Assembly (NCBI GenBank): GCA_032622095.1 | Contig: CP136066.1 | Coordinates: 226,926,961-226,990,960 of the forward strand | Reading direction: 5' to 3' | Length of the DNA stretch: 64,000 nucleotides | From: Siphonodentalium dalli | Lineage: Eukaryota > Mollusca > Scaphopoda > Gadilida > Siphonodentaliidae | In this document: positions 24,601 to 38,800 of the stretch, piece after piece | How positions within the stretch are numbered: position 1 is the stretch's first letter | How the letters are laid out: the number at the start of each line of letters is the position of its first letter | Made by a program: the position numbers and the translations under genes | The notes under the pieces: generated by a model | What the model was told of the DNA's origin: nothing | The model's database searches: none | What the model saw: only the letters and a program-made list of their open reading frames with translations

Positions 24601-25707
24601 TGGTTCCCAGACTCAAGAAAACTATGGTCCCATACATTCGGCGATCGGATAAAACCCGCATCATGTGGTGCCCTGAGTCAAGAAAACTATGGTCCCATAC
24701 ATTCGGCGATCGGATGACACCCGCATAATGTGGGGCCCAGACTCAATAAAACTATGGTCCCATACATTCGGCGATCGGATGATACCATCATCATTTGTTG
24801 CCCAGACTCAATAAAACTATGGTCCCATACATTCGGCGATCGGATGACACTCGCATTATGTGGTGCCCTGAGTCAATAAAACTATGGACCCATACATTCG
24901 GAGATCGGATGATACCATCATCATTTGGTGCCCTGAGTAAAAAAACTGCGGTCCCATACATTCGGCGATCGGATGACACCCGCATCATGTGGTGCCCAGA
25001 CTCAAGAAAACTATGGTCCCATACATTCGGCGATTGGATGACACCCGCATCACGTGGTTCCCAGACTCAATAAAACTATGGTCCCATACATTCGGCGATC
25101 GGATGATACCATCATCATGTGGTGCCCAGACTCAATAAAACTAGGGTCCCATACATTCGGCGATCGGATTACACCCTCATCATTTGGTGCCCAGACTCAA
25201 GAAAACTATGGTCCCATACATTCGGCGATCGGATGACACCCGCATCATGTGGTGCCATGTGTATAAAAAACTATGGTACCATACATTCGGCGATCGGATG
25301 ATAACATCATCATGTGGTGCCCAGACTCAAGAAAACTATGGACCCATACATTCGGCGATCGGATGACACCCGCATCATGTGGTGCCCAGACTCAAGAAAA
25401 CTATGATACCATACATTCGGCGATCGGATGACACCCGCATCATGTGGTGCCCAGACTCAAGAAAACTATGGTACCATACATTCGGCGATCGGATGATAAC
25501 ATCATCATGTGGTGCCCAGACTCAAGAAAACTATGGTCCCATACATTCGGCGATCGGATGATACCATCATCATGTGGTGCCCAGACTCAAGAAAACTATG
25601 GTACCATACATTCGGCGATCGGATGACACCCGCATCATGTGGTGCACAGACTCAATAAAACTATGGTCCCATACATTCGGCGATCGGATGATATCATCAT
25701 CATGTGG
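21631..25707. repeat. Segment E2: diverged copy of 0.56-4.31 kb
   Basis: The left junction at 21,628-21,640 carries a one-base loss (AAAATATGG for AAAACTATGG), next to a switch from the GGACACC/CAGTCGG-type block to the block first seen at 0.56 kb. It shares with E1 the 3-bp-deleted CATGTGCCC monomer (21,866), the paired 64-bp monomers (22,752 and 22,820), the double GGT insertion (23,190 and 23,258), GTCCAATAC and the AAAAAAACTGCGG monomer. It has extra whole monomers near 22.2, 23.4, 24.4 and 25.3 kb compared with E1. Confidence 0.83.
23700..25075. repeat. Segment F1: 2,339-bp-spaced duplication, first copy
   Basis: The block from the ATCGTATGATATC monomer through GGGGATCGG, GTCCAATAC and AAAAAAACTGCGG repeats at 26.05-27.35 kb with offset 2,339 bp (36 monomers minus 1). 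The offset falls to 2,274 bp at the right end because one monomer is missing from the second copy. Confidence 0.82.
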
Positions 25708-26049
25708 TGCCCAGACTCAAGAAAACTATGGTCCCATACATTCGGCGATCGGATGATACCCGCATCATGTGGTGCCCAGACTCAATAAAACTATGGTCCC
25801 ATACATTCGGCGATCGGATGATACCATCATCATGTGGTGCCCTGACTCAATAAAACTATGGTCCCATACATTCGGCGATCGGATGATACCATCATTATGT
25901 GGTGCCCAGACTCAATAAAACTATGGTCCCATACATTCGGCGATCGGATGATATCATCATCATGTGGTGCCCATACTCAAGAAAACTATGGTCCCATACA
26001 TTCGGCGATCGGATGACACCCGCATCATGTGGTGCACTGAGTCAAGAAA

Positions 26050-27350
26050 ACTATGGTCCCATACATTCGGCAATCGTATGATATCATCATCATGTGGTGC
26101 CCAGACTCAATAAAACTATGGTCCCATACACTCGGCGATCGGATAAAACCCGCATCATGTGGTGCCCTGAGTCAAGAAACCTATGGTCCCATACATTCGG
26201 CGATCGGATGATACCATCATCATGTGGTGCCCACACTCAAGGACACTATGGTCCCATACATTCGGGGATCGGATGACACCCGCATAATGTGGTGCCCAGA
26301 TTCAATAAAACTATGGTCCCATACATTCGGCGATCGGATGACACCCGCATCATGTGGTGCCCAGACTCAAGAAAACTATGGTCCCATACATTCGGGAATC
26401 GGATGATACTCGCATCATGTGGTGCCCAGACTCAATAAAACTATGGTCCCATACATTCGGCGATCGGATGACACCCGCATCATGTGGTGCCCAGACTCAA
26501 GAAAACTATTGTCCCATACATTCGGCGATCGGATGATACCATCATCATGTGGTGCCCAGACTCAAGGAAACTATGGTCCCATACATTCGGCGATCGGATG
26601 ATACCCGCATCATGAGGTGCACAGAGTCAATAAAACTATGGTCCAATACATTCGGCGATCGGATGACACCCGCATCATGTGGTGCCCAGACTCAAGAAAA
26701 CTATGGTCCCATACATTCGGCGATCGGATGATACCACGATCATGTGGTTCCCAGACTCAAGAAAACTATGGTCCCATACATTCGGCGATCGGATAAAACC
26801 CGCATCATGTGGTGCCATGAGTCAAGAAAACTATGGTCCCATACATTCGGCGATCGGATGACACCCGCATAATGTGGTGCCCTGAGTCAATAAAACTATG
26901 GTCCCATACATTCGGCGATCGGATGATACCATCATCATGTGGTTCCCAGACTCAAGAAAACTATGGTCCCATACATTCGGCGATCGGATAAAACCCGCAT
27001 CATGTGGTGCCCTGAGTCAAGAAAACTATGGTCCCATACATTCGGCGATCGGATGACACCCGCATAATGTGGTGCCCAGACTCAATAAAACTATGGTCCC
27101 ATACATTCGGCGATCGGATGACACTCGCATTATGTGGTGCCCTGAGTCAATAAAACTATGGACGCATACATTCGGAGATCGGATGATACCATCATCATTT
27201 GGTGCCCTGAGTAAAAAAACTGCGGTCCCATACATTCGGCGATCGGATGACACCCGCATCATGTGGTGCCCAGACTCAAGAAAACTATGGTCCCATACAT
27301 TCGGCGATTGGATGACACCCGCATCACGTGGTTCCCAGACTCAATAAAAC
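26050..27350. repeat. Segment F2: second copy of the F block
   Basis: This follows the order of F1 with private substitutions, such as TTCGGGAATCGG near 26,393, CAGAGTCAATAAAAC at 26,622 and GGACGCATAC near 27,161. The last of these is shared with 34,176 in the 7-8-kb unit but not with 24,890, so the 27.1-kb and 34.1-kb blocks are closer relatives. Confidence 0.8.
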
Positions 27351-27900
27351 TATGGTCCCATACATTCGGCGATCGGATGATAACATCATCATGTGGTGCC
27401 CAGACTCAAGAAAACTATGGTCCCATACATTCGGCGATCGGATTACACCCTCATCATTTGGTGCCCAGACTCAAGAAAACTATGGTCCCATACATTCGGC
27501 GATCGGATGACACCGCATCATGTGGTGCCCTGTGTAAAAAAAACTATGGTACCATACATTCGGCGATCGGATGATAACATCATCATGTGGTGCCCAGACT
27601 CAAGAAAACTATGGACCCATACATTCGGCGATCGGATGACACCCGCATCATGTGGTGCCCATACTCAATAAAACTATGGTACCATACATTCGGCGATCGG
27701 ATGATAACATCATCATGTGGTGCCCAGACTCAAGAAAACTATGGTCCCATACATTCGGCGATCGGATGATACCATCATCATGTGGTGCCCAGACTCAAGA
27801 AAACTATGGTACCATACATTCGGCGATCGGATGACACCCGCATCATGTGGTGCACAGACTCAATAAAACTATGGTCCCATACATTCGGCGATCGGATGAT
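27320..27900. repeat. Segment G1: 585-bp duplication, first copy
   Basis: Nine monomers repeat at 27.90-28.49 kb. The offset is 585 bp, or 584 bp left of the one-base deletion GACACCGCATC near 27,512. The last monomer of G1 switches from TATCATCATC to CACGTGGTTCCC at 27,901-27,917, where the second copy begins. Confidence 0.82.
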
Positions 27901-28490
27901 ATCATCATCACGTGGTTCCCAGACTCAATAAAACTATGGTCCCATACATTCGGCGATCGGATGATACCATCATCATGTGGTGCCCAGACTCAAGAAAACT
28001 AGGGTCCCATACATTCGGCGATCGGATTACACCCTCATCATTTGGTGCCCAGACTCAAGAAAACTATGGTCCCATACATTCGGCGATCGGATGACACCCG
28101 CATCATGTGGTGCCCTGTGTAAAAAAAACTATGGTACCATACATTCGGCGATCGGATGATAACATCATCATGTGGTGCCCAGACTCAAGAAAACTATGGA
28201 CCCATACATTCGGCGATCGGATGACACCCGCATCATGTGGTGCCCATACTCAATAAAACTATGGTACCATACATTCGGCGATCGGATGATAACATCATCA
28301 TGTGGTGCCCAGACTCAAGAAAACTATGGTCCCATACATTCGGCGATCGGATGATACCATCATCATGTGGTGCCCAGACTCAAGAAAACTATGGTACCAT
28401 ACATTCGGCGATCGGATGACACCCGCATCATGTGGTGCACAGACTCAATAAAACTATGGTCCCATACATTCGGCGATCGGATGATATCAT
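27901..28490. repeat. Segment G2: second 585-bp copy and left edge of the 7-8-kb unit
   Basis: Same order as G1 without the one-base deletion. G2 is also the beginning of unit H1: the same CACGTGGTTCCC start recurs at about 35,900 and 43,110. Confidence 0.8.
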
Positions 28491-31400
28491 CATCATGTGG
28501 TGCCCAGACTCAAGAAAACTATGGTCCCATACATTCGGCGATCGGATGATACCCGCATCATGTGGTGCCCAGACACAATAAAACTATGGTCCCATACATT
28601 CGGCGATCGGATGATACCATCATCATGTGGTGCCCTGACTCAATAAAACTATGGTCCCATACATTCGGCGATCGGATGATACCATCATTATGTGGTGCCC
28701 AGACTCAATAAAACTATGGTCCCATACATTCGGCGATCGGATGATATCATCATCATGTGGTGCCCATACTCAAGAAAACTAGGGTCCCATACATTCGGCG
28801 ATCGGATGACACCCGCATCATTTGGTGCCCTGAGTCAAGAAAACTATGGTCCCATATATTCGGCGATCGGATGATACCATCATCATTTGGTGCCCAGACT
28901 CAATAAAACTATGGTCCCATACATTCGGCGATCGGATGACACCATCATCACGTGGTGCCCAGACTCAATAAAACTATGGTCCCATACATTCGGCGATCGG
29001 ATGATACCCGCATCACGTGGTGCCCAGACTCAATAAAACTATGGTCCCATACATTCGGCGATCGGATGATACCATCATCACGTGTTGCCCAGACTCAAGG
29101 AAACTATGGTCCCGTACATTCGGTGATCGGATGAAACCCGCATCATGTGGTGCCCAGACTCAATAAAACTATGGTCCCATACAGTCGGCGATCGGATGAC
29201 ACCCGCATCATGTGGTGCCCTGAGGCAAAAAAACTATGGTCCCATACATTCGGCGATCGGATTACACTCGCATCATGTGGTTCCCAGACTCAATAACACT
29301 ATGGTCCCATACATTCGGCGATCGGATGACACCCGCATTATGTGGTGCCCTGAGTCAAGAAAACTATGGTCCCATACATTCGGCGGTCGGATGAAACCCG
29401 CATCATGTGGTGACCATACTCAATAAAACTATGGTCCCATACATTCGGCGATCGGATGATACCATCATCATGTGGTGCCCTGAGTCAAGGACACTATGGT
29501 CCCATACATTCGGCTATCGGATGATACCACCATAATGTGGTGCCCAGACTCAAGGAAACTATGGTCCCATACATTCGGCGATCGGATGATACCATCATCA
29601 TGTGGTGCCACGAGTCAAGGACACTATGGTCCCATACATTCGGCGATCGGATGATACCATCATCATGTGGTGCCCAGACTCAAGGACACTATGGCCCCAT
29701 ACATTCGGCGATCGGATGACACCCGCATCATGTGGTGCCCAGACTCAATAAAACTATGGTCCCATACATTCGGCGATCGGATGACACCCGCATCATGTGG
29801 TGCCCATACTCAATAAAACTATGGTCCCATACATTCGGCGATCGGACAACACCCGCATCATATGGTGCCCAGACTCAATAAAACTATGGTCTCATACATT
29901 CGGCGATCGGATGACACCCGCATGATGTGGTGCCCAGACTCAATAAAACTATGGTCCCATACATTCGGCGATCGGACAACACCCGCATCATATGGTGCCC
30001 AGACTCAATAAAACTATGGTCCCATACATTCGGCGATCGGATGACACCCGCATGATGTGGTGCTCAGACTCAATAAAACTATGGTCCCATACATTCGGCG
30101 ATCGGATTACACCCTCATCATGTGGTGCCCAGACTCAATAAAACTATGGTCCCATACATTCGGCGATCGGATGAAACCCGCATCATGTGGTGCCAAGACT
30201 CAAGAAAACTATGGTCCCATACATTCGGCGATCGGATGACACCCGCATCATGTGGTGCCCAGACTCAAGAAAACTATGGTCCCATACATTCGGCGATCGG
30301 ATGAAACCCGCATCATGTGGTGCCCAGACTCAAGGAAACTATGGTCTCATTCATTCGGCGATCTGATGATACCATCATCATGTGGTGCCCAGACTCAAGA
30401 AAACTATGGTCCCATACATTCGGCGATCGGATGATACCATCATCATGTGGTGCCCAGACTCAAGAAAACTATGGTCCCATACATTCGGCGATCGGATGAT
30501 ACCATCATAATGTGGTGCCCTGCGTCAAGAAAACTATGGTCCCATACATTCGGCGATCGGATGACACCCGCGTCATGTGGTGTCCAGACTCAAGAAAACT
30601 ATGGTCCCATACATTCGGCGATCGGATGACACCCGCATAATGTGGTGCCCAGACTCAATAAAACTATGGTCCCATACATTCGGCGATCGGATGACACCCG
30701 CATCACGTAGTGACCAGACTCAATAAAACTATGGTCCCATACATTCGGCGATCGGATGACACCTACATAATGTGGTGCTCAGTCTCAATAAAACTATGGT
30801 CCCATACATTCGGCGATCGGATGACACCCGCATCATTTGGTGCCTTGAGTCAAGAAAATTATGGTCCCATACATTTGGCGATCGGATGACACCCGCATCA
30901 TTTGGTGCCCTGAGTCAAGAAAACTATGGTCCCATACATTCGGCGATCGGATGAAACCCGCATCACGTGGTGCCCAGACTCAAGAAAACTATGGTCCCAT
31001 ACATTCGGCGATCGGATGAAACCCGCATCACGTGGTGCCCAGACTCAAGGAAACTATGGTCCCATACATTCGGCGATCGGATGAAACCCGCATCATGTGG
31101 TGCCCAGACTCAATAAAACTATGGTCCCATACAGTCGGCGATCGGATGACACCCGCATCATGTGGTGCCCTGGGGCAAAAAAACTATGGTCCCATACATT
31201 CGGCGATCGGATTACACTCGCATCATGTGGTTCCCAGACTCAAGAAAACTATGGTCCCATACTTTCGGCGATCGGATGACACCCGCATCACGTGGTGACC
31301 AGACTCAATAAAACTATGGTCCCATACATTCGGCGATCGGATGACACCCACATAATGTGGTGCTCAGACTCAATAAAACTATGGTCCCATACGTTCGGCG

Positions 31401-33949
31401 ATCGGATGACACCCGCATCATTTGGTGCCCTGAGTCAATAAAACTATGGTCCCATACATTCGGCGATCGGATGACACCCGCATCATGTGGTGCCCAGACT
31501 AAAGAAAACTATGGTCCCATACATTCGGCGATCGGATGACACCCGCATCATGTGGTGCCCAGACTCAATAAAACTATGGTCCCATACATTCGGCGATCCG
31601 ATGACACCCGCATCATGTGGTGCCCAGACTCAATAAAACTATGGTCCCATACATTCGGCGATCGGATGACACCCGCATCATGTGGTGCCCAGACTCAAGA
31701 AAAATATGGTCCCATACATTCGGCGATCGGATGACACCCTCATCATGTGGTGCCCAGACTCAATAAAACTATGGTCCCATACATTCGGCGATCGGATGAC
31801 ACCCGCATCACGTGGTGCCCTGACTCAATAAAACTATGGTCCCATACAATCGGCGATCTGATGAAACCCGCATCATGTGGTGCCCTGCGTGAAGAAAACT
31901 ATGGTCCCATACATTCGGCGATCGGATGACACCCGCATCATGTGGTGCTCAGACTCAATAAAACTATGGTCCCATACATTCGGCGATCGGATGACACCCG
32001 CATCATGTGGTGCCCAGACTCAAGAAAACTATGGTCCCATACATTCGGCGATCTGATGAAACCCGCATCATGTGGTGCCCTGCGTCAAGAAAACTATGGT
32101 CCCATACATTCGGCGATCGGATGACACCCGCATCATTTGGTGCCCTGAGTCAATAAAACTATGGTCCCATACATTCGGCGATCGGATGACACCCGCATCG
32201 TGTGGTGCCCAGACTCAAGAAAACTATGGTCCCATACATTCGGCGATCGGATGACACCCGCATCATGTGGTGCCCAGACTCAATAAAACTATGGTCCCAT
32301 ACATTCGGCGATCGGATGACACCCGCATCATGTCGTGCCCAGACTCAAGGAAACTATGGTCCCATACATTCGGCGATCGGATGACACCCGCATCATGTGG
32401 TGCCCAGACTCAATAACACTATGGTCCCATACCTTCGGCAATAGGATGGCACCCGCATCATGTGGTACCCAGACTCAACAAAACTATGGTCCCATACATT
32501 CGGCGATCGGATGACACCCGCATCATGTGGTACCCAGACTCAAGAAAACTATGGTCCCATACATTCGGCGATCGGATGACACCCGCATCACGTGGTGCCC
32601 AGACTCAAGAACACTATGGTCCCATACATTCGGCGATCGGATGACACTCGCATCATATGGTGACCAGACTCAATAAAACTATGGTCCCATACATTCGGCG
32701 ATCGTATGATACCATCATCATGTGGTGCCCTACGTCAAGAAAACTATGGTCCCATACATTCGGCGATCTGATGACACCCGCATCACGTGGTGCCCAGACT
32801 CAATAAAACTATGGTCCCATATATTCGGCGATCGGATGATACCATCATCATGTGGTTCCCAGACTCAAGGAAACTATGGTCCCATACATTCGGCGATCGG
32901 ATGAAACCCGCATCATGTGGTGCCCTGCGTCAATAAAACTATGGTCCCATACATTCGGCGATCGGATGACACCCGCATCATGTGGTGCCCAGTCTCAATA
33001 AAACTATGGTCCCATACATTCGGCGATCGGATGACACCCGCATCTTGTGGTGCCCAGACTCAATAAAACTATGGTCCCATACATTCGGCGATCGGATGAC
33101 ACCCGCATCATGTGGTACCCAGACTCAAGGAAACTATGGTCCCATACATTCGGCGATCGGATGACACTCGCATCATGTGGTGCCCAGACTCAATAAAACT
33201 ATGGTCCCATACATTCGGCGATCGGATGACACCCGCATCATGTGGTGCCCTGAGTCAAGAAAACTATGGTCCCATACATTCGGCGATCGGATGATACCAT
33301 CATCATTGGTGCCCAGACTCAATAAAACTATGGTCCCATACATTCGGCGATCGGATGAAACCCGCATCATGTGGTGCCCAGACTCAATAACACTATGGTC
33401 CCATACATTCGGCGATCGGATGACACCCGCATCATGTGGTGCACTGAGTCAAGAAAACTATGGTCCCATACATTCGGCAATCGTATGATATCATCATCAT
33501 ATGGTGCCCAGACTCAAGAAAACTATGGTCCCATACACTCGGCGATCGGATGAAACCCGCATCATGTGGTGACCATACTCAATAAAACTATGGTCCCATA
33601 CATTCGGCGATCGGATGATACCATCATCATGTGGTGCCCTGAGTCAAGACACTATGGTCCCATACATTCGGCTATCGGATGCTACCACCATTATGTGGTG
33701 CCCTGAGTCAATAAAACTATGGACCCATACATTCGGAGATCGGATGATACCATCATCATTTGGTGCCCTGAGTAAAAAAACTGCGGTCCCATACATTCGG
33801 CGATCGGATGACACCCGCATCATGTGGTGCCCAGACTCAAGAAAACTATGGTCCCATACATTCGGCGATTGGATGACACCCGCATCACGTGGTTCCCAGA
33901 CTCAATAAAACTATGGTCCCATACATTCGGCGATCGGATGATACCATCA

Positions 33950-35500
33950 TCATGTGGTTCCCAGACTCAAGAAAACTATGGTCCCATACATTCGGCGATC
34001 GGATAAAACCCGCATCATGTGGTGCCCTGAGTCAAGAAAACTATGGTCCCATACATTCGGCGATCGGATGACACCCGCATAATGTGGTGCCCAGACTCAA
34101 TAAAACTATGGTCCCATACATTCGGCGATCGGATGATACTCGCATTATGTGGTGCCCTGAGTCAATAAAACTATGGACGCATACATTCGGAGATCGGATG
34201 ATACCATCATCATTTGGTGCCCTGAGTAAAAAAACTGCGGTCCCATACATTCGGCGATCGGATGACACCCGCATCATGTGGTGCCCAGACTCAAGAAAAC
34301 TATGGTCCCATACATTCGGCGATTGGATGACACCCGCATCACGTGGTTCCCAGACTCAATAAAACTATGGTCCCATACATTCGGCGATCGGATGATACCA
34401 TCATCATGTGGTGCCCAGACTCAAGAAAACTAGGGTCCCATACATTCGGCGATCGGATTACACCCTCATCATTTGGTGCCCAGACTCAAGAAAACTATGG
34501 TCCCATACATTCGGCGATCGGATGACACCCGCATCATGTGGTGCCCTGTGTAAAAAAAACTATGGTACCATACATTCGGCGATCGGATGATAACATCATC
34601 ATGTGGTGCCCAGACTCAAGAAAACTATGGACCCATACATTCGGCGATCGGATGACACCCGCATCATGTGGTGCCCATACTCAATAAAACTATGGTACCA
34701 TACATTCGGCGATCGGATGATAACATCATCATGTGGTGCCCAGACTCAAGAAAACTATGGTCCCATACATTCGGCGATCGGATGATACCATCATCATGTG
34801 GTGCCCAGACTCAAGAAAACTATGGTACCATACATTCGGCGATCGGATGACACCCGCATCATGTGGTGCACAGACTCAATAAAACTATGGTCCCATACAT
34901 TCGGCGATCGGATGATATCATCATCATGTGGTGCCCAGACTCAAGAAAACTATGGTCCCATACATTCGGCGATCGGATGATACCCGCATCATGTGGTGCC
35001 CAGACTCAATAAAACTATGGTCCCATACATTCGGCGATCGGATGATACCATCATCATGTGGTGCCCTGACTCAATAAAACTATGGTCCCATACATTCGGC
35101 GATCGGATGATACCATCATTATGTGGTGCCCAGACTCAATAAAACTATGGTCCCATACATTCGGCGATCGGATGATATCATCATCATGTGGTGCCCATAC
35201 TCAAGAAAACTAGGGTCCCATACATTCGGCGATCGGATGACACCCGCATCATTTGGTGCCCTGAGTCAAGAAAACTATGGTCCCATATATTCGGCGATCG
35301 GATGATACCATCATCATTTGGTGCCCAGACTCAATAAAACTATGGTCCCATACATTCGGCGATCGGATGACACCATCATCACGTGGTGCCCAGACTCAAT
35401 AAAACTATGGTCCCATACATTCGGCGATCGGATGATACCCGCATCACGTGGTGCCCAGACTCAATAAAACTATGGTCCCATACATTCGGCGATCGGATGA
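33950..35500. repeat. 1,559-bp internal repeat straddling the H1/H2 boundary
   Basis: The block starting with the TTCCCAGACTC / GGATAAAACC monomers near 33.95 kb is repeated at +1,559 bp (24 monomers minus 1) from about 35.5 kb. Both copies contain the GACACTC or GATACTC monomer, the AAAAAAACTGCGG monomer and the CTAGGG monomer. This step supplies the extra length of H1 relative to H2. Confidence 0.83.
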
Positions 35501-35880
35501 TACCATCATCATGTGGTTTCCAGACTCAAGAAAACTATGGTCCCATACATTCGGCGATCGGATAAAACCCGCATCATGTGGTGCCCTGAGTCAAGAAAAC
35601 TATGGTCCCATACATTCGGCGATCGGATGACACCCGCATAATGTGGTGCCCAGACTCAATAAAACTATGGTCCCATACATTCGGCGATCGGATGACACTC
35701 GCATTATGTGGTGCCCTGAGTCAATAAAACTATGGACCCATACATTCGGAGATCGGATGATACCATCATCATTTGGTGCCCTGAGTAAAAAAACTGCGGT
35801 CCCATACATTCGGCGATCGGATGACACCCGCATCATGTGGTGCCCAGACTCAAGAAAACTATGGTCCCATACATTCGGCG

Positions 35881-38800
35881 ATTGGATGACACCCGCATCA
35901 CGTGGTTCCCAGACTCAATAAAACTATGGTCCCATACATTCGGCGATCGGATGATACCATCATCATGTGGTGCCCAGACTCAAGAAAACTAGGGTCCCAT
36001 ACATTCGGCGATCGGATTACACCCTCATCATTTGGTGCCCAGACTCAAGAAAACTATGGTCCCATACATTCGGCGATCGGATGACACCCGCATCATGTGG
36101 TGCCCTGTGTAAAAAAAACTATGGTACCATACATTCGGCGATCGGATGATAACATCATCATGTGGTGCCCAGACTCAAGAAAACTATGGACCCATACATT
36201 CGGCGATCGGATGACACCCGCATCATGTGGTGCCCATACTCAATAAAACTATGGTACCATACATTCGGCGATCGGATGATAACATCATCATGTGGTGCCC
36301 AGACTCAAGAAAACTATGGTCCCATACATTCGGCGATCGGATGATACCATCATCATGTGGTGCCCAGACTCAAGAAAACTATGGTACCATACATTCGGCG
36401 ATCGGATGACACCGGCATCATGTGGTGCACAGACTCAATAAAACTATGGTCCCATACATTCGGCGATCGGATGATATCATCATCATGTGGTGCCCAGACT
36501 CAAGAAAACTATGGTCCCATACATTCGGCGATCGGATGATACCCGCATCATGTGGTGCCCAGACACAATAAAACTATGGTCCCATACATTCGGCGATCGG
36601 ATGATACCATCATCATGTGGTGCCCTGACTCAATAAAACTATGGTCCCATACATTCGGCGATCGGATGATACCATCATTATGTGGTGCCCAGACTCAATA
36701 AAACTATGGTCCCATACATTCGGCGATCGGATGATATCATCATCATGTGGTGCCCATACTCAAGAAAACTAGGGTCCCATACATTCGGCGATCGGATGAC
36801 ACCCGCATCATTTGGTGCCCTGAGTCAAGAAAACTATGGTCCCATATATTCGGCGATCGGATGATACCATCATCATTTGGTGCCCAGACTCAATAAAACT
36901 ATGGTCCCATACATTCGGCGATCGGATGACACCATCATCACGTGGTGCCCACACTCAATAAAACTATGGTCCCATACATTCGGCGATCGGATGATACCCG
37001 CATCACGTGGTGCCCAGACTCAATAAAACTATGGTCCCATACATTCGGCGATCGGATGATACCATCATCACGTGTTGCCCAGACTCAAGGAAACTATGGT
37101 CCCATACATTCGGTGATCGGATGAAACCCGCATCATGTGGTGCCCAGACTCAATAAAACTATGGTCCCATACAGTCGGCGATCGGATGACACCCGCATCA
37201 TGTGGTGCCCTGAGGCAAAAAAACTATGGTCCCATACATTCGGCGATCGGATTACACTCGCATCATGTGGTTCCCAGACTCAAGAAAACTATGGTCCCAT
37301 ACATTCGGCGATCGGATGACACCCGCATTATGTGGTGCCCAGAGTCAAGAAAACTATGGTCCCATACATTCGGCGATCGGATGACACCCGCATCATGTGG
37401 TGCCCAGACTCAATAACACTATGGTCCCATACATTCGGCGATCGGATGACACCCGCATTATGTGGTGCCCTGAGTCAAGAAAACTATGGTCCCATACATT
37501 CGGCGGTCGGATGAAACCCGCATCATGTGGTGACCATACTCAATAAAACTATGGTCCCATACATTCGGCGATCGGATGATACCATCATCATGTGGTGCCC
37601 TGAGTCAAGGACACTATGGTCCCATACATTCGGCTATCGGATGATACCACCATAATGTGGTGCCCAGACTCAAGGAAACTATGGTCCCATACATTCGGCG
37701 ATCGGATGATACCATCATCATGTGGTGCCACGAGTCAAGGACACTATGGTCCCATACATTCGGCGATCGGATGATACCATCATCATGTGGTGCCCAGACT
37801 CAAGGACACTATGGCCCCATACATTCGGCGATCGGATGACACCCGCATCATGTGGTGCCCAGACTCAATAAAACTATGGTCCCATACATTCGGCGATCGG
37901 ATGACACCCGCATCATGTGGTGCCCATACTCAATAAAACTATGGTCCCATACATTCGGCGATCGGACAACACCCGCATCATATGGTGCCCAGACTCAATA
38001 AAACTATGGTCTCATACATTCGGCGATCGGATGACACCCGCATGATGTGGTGCCCAGACTCAATAAAACTATGGTCCCATACATTCGGCGATCGGACAAC
38101 ACCCGCATCATATGGTGCCCAGACTCAATAAAACTATGGTCCCATACATTCGGCGATCGGATGACACCCGCATGATGTGGTGCCCAGACTCAATAAAACT
38201 ATGGTCCCATACATTCGGCGATCGGATTACACCCTCATCATGTGGTGCCCAGACTCAATAAAACTATGGTCCCATACATTCGGCGATCGGATGAAACCCG
38301 CATCATGTGGTGCCAAGACTCGAGAAAACTATGGTCCCATACATTCGGCGATCGGATGACACCCGCATCATGTGGTGCCCAGACTCAAGGACACTATGGT
38401 CCCATACATTCGGCGATCGGATGAAACCCGCATCATGTGGTGCCCAGACTCAAGGAAACTATGGTCCCATTCATTCGGCGATCTGATGATACCATCATCA
38501 TGTGGTGCCCAGACTCAAGAAAACTATGGTCCCATACATTCGGCGATCGGATGATACCATCATCATGTGGTGCCCAGACTCAAGAAAACTATGGTCCCAT
38601 ACATTCGGCGATCGGATGATACCATCATAATGTGGTGCCCTGCGTCAAGAAAACTATGGTCCCATACATTCGGCGATCGGATGACACCCGCGTCATGTGG
38701 TGTCCAGACTCAAGAAAACTATGGTCCCATACATTCGGCGATCGGATGACACCCGCATAATGTGGTGCCCAGACTCAATAAAACTATGGTCCCATACATT

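Larger units (their letters stand above)
27890..35880. repeat. Higher-order unit H1 (about 8.0 kb)
   Basis: The unit runs from the CACGTGGTTCCC / CTAGGGTCCC monomers through TGTGTAAAAAAAACTATGG, the GTGCACA monomer, the CAGTCGG monomer, the CGGACAACACC monomers, the CATTCATTCGG monomer (30,348), GGCAATAGGATGGC (32,437), a one-base-deleted CATCATTGG (33,300) and the AAAAAAACTGCGG monomer. The copy at 35.9 kb lies at +7,990 bp up to about 29.28 kb and at +8,120 bp from there to 33.95 kb, because H1 lacks two monomers near 29.29 kb. H1 carries an internal 1,559-bp repeat (33.95-35.5 kb onto 35.5-37.0 kb). Differences from H2 are sparse, for example 30,764 T versus 38,884 C. Confidence 0.88.
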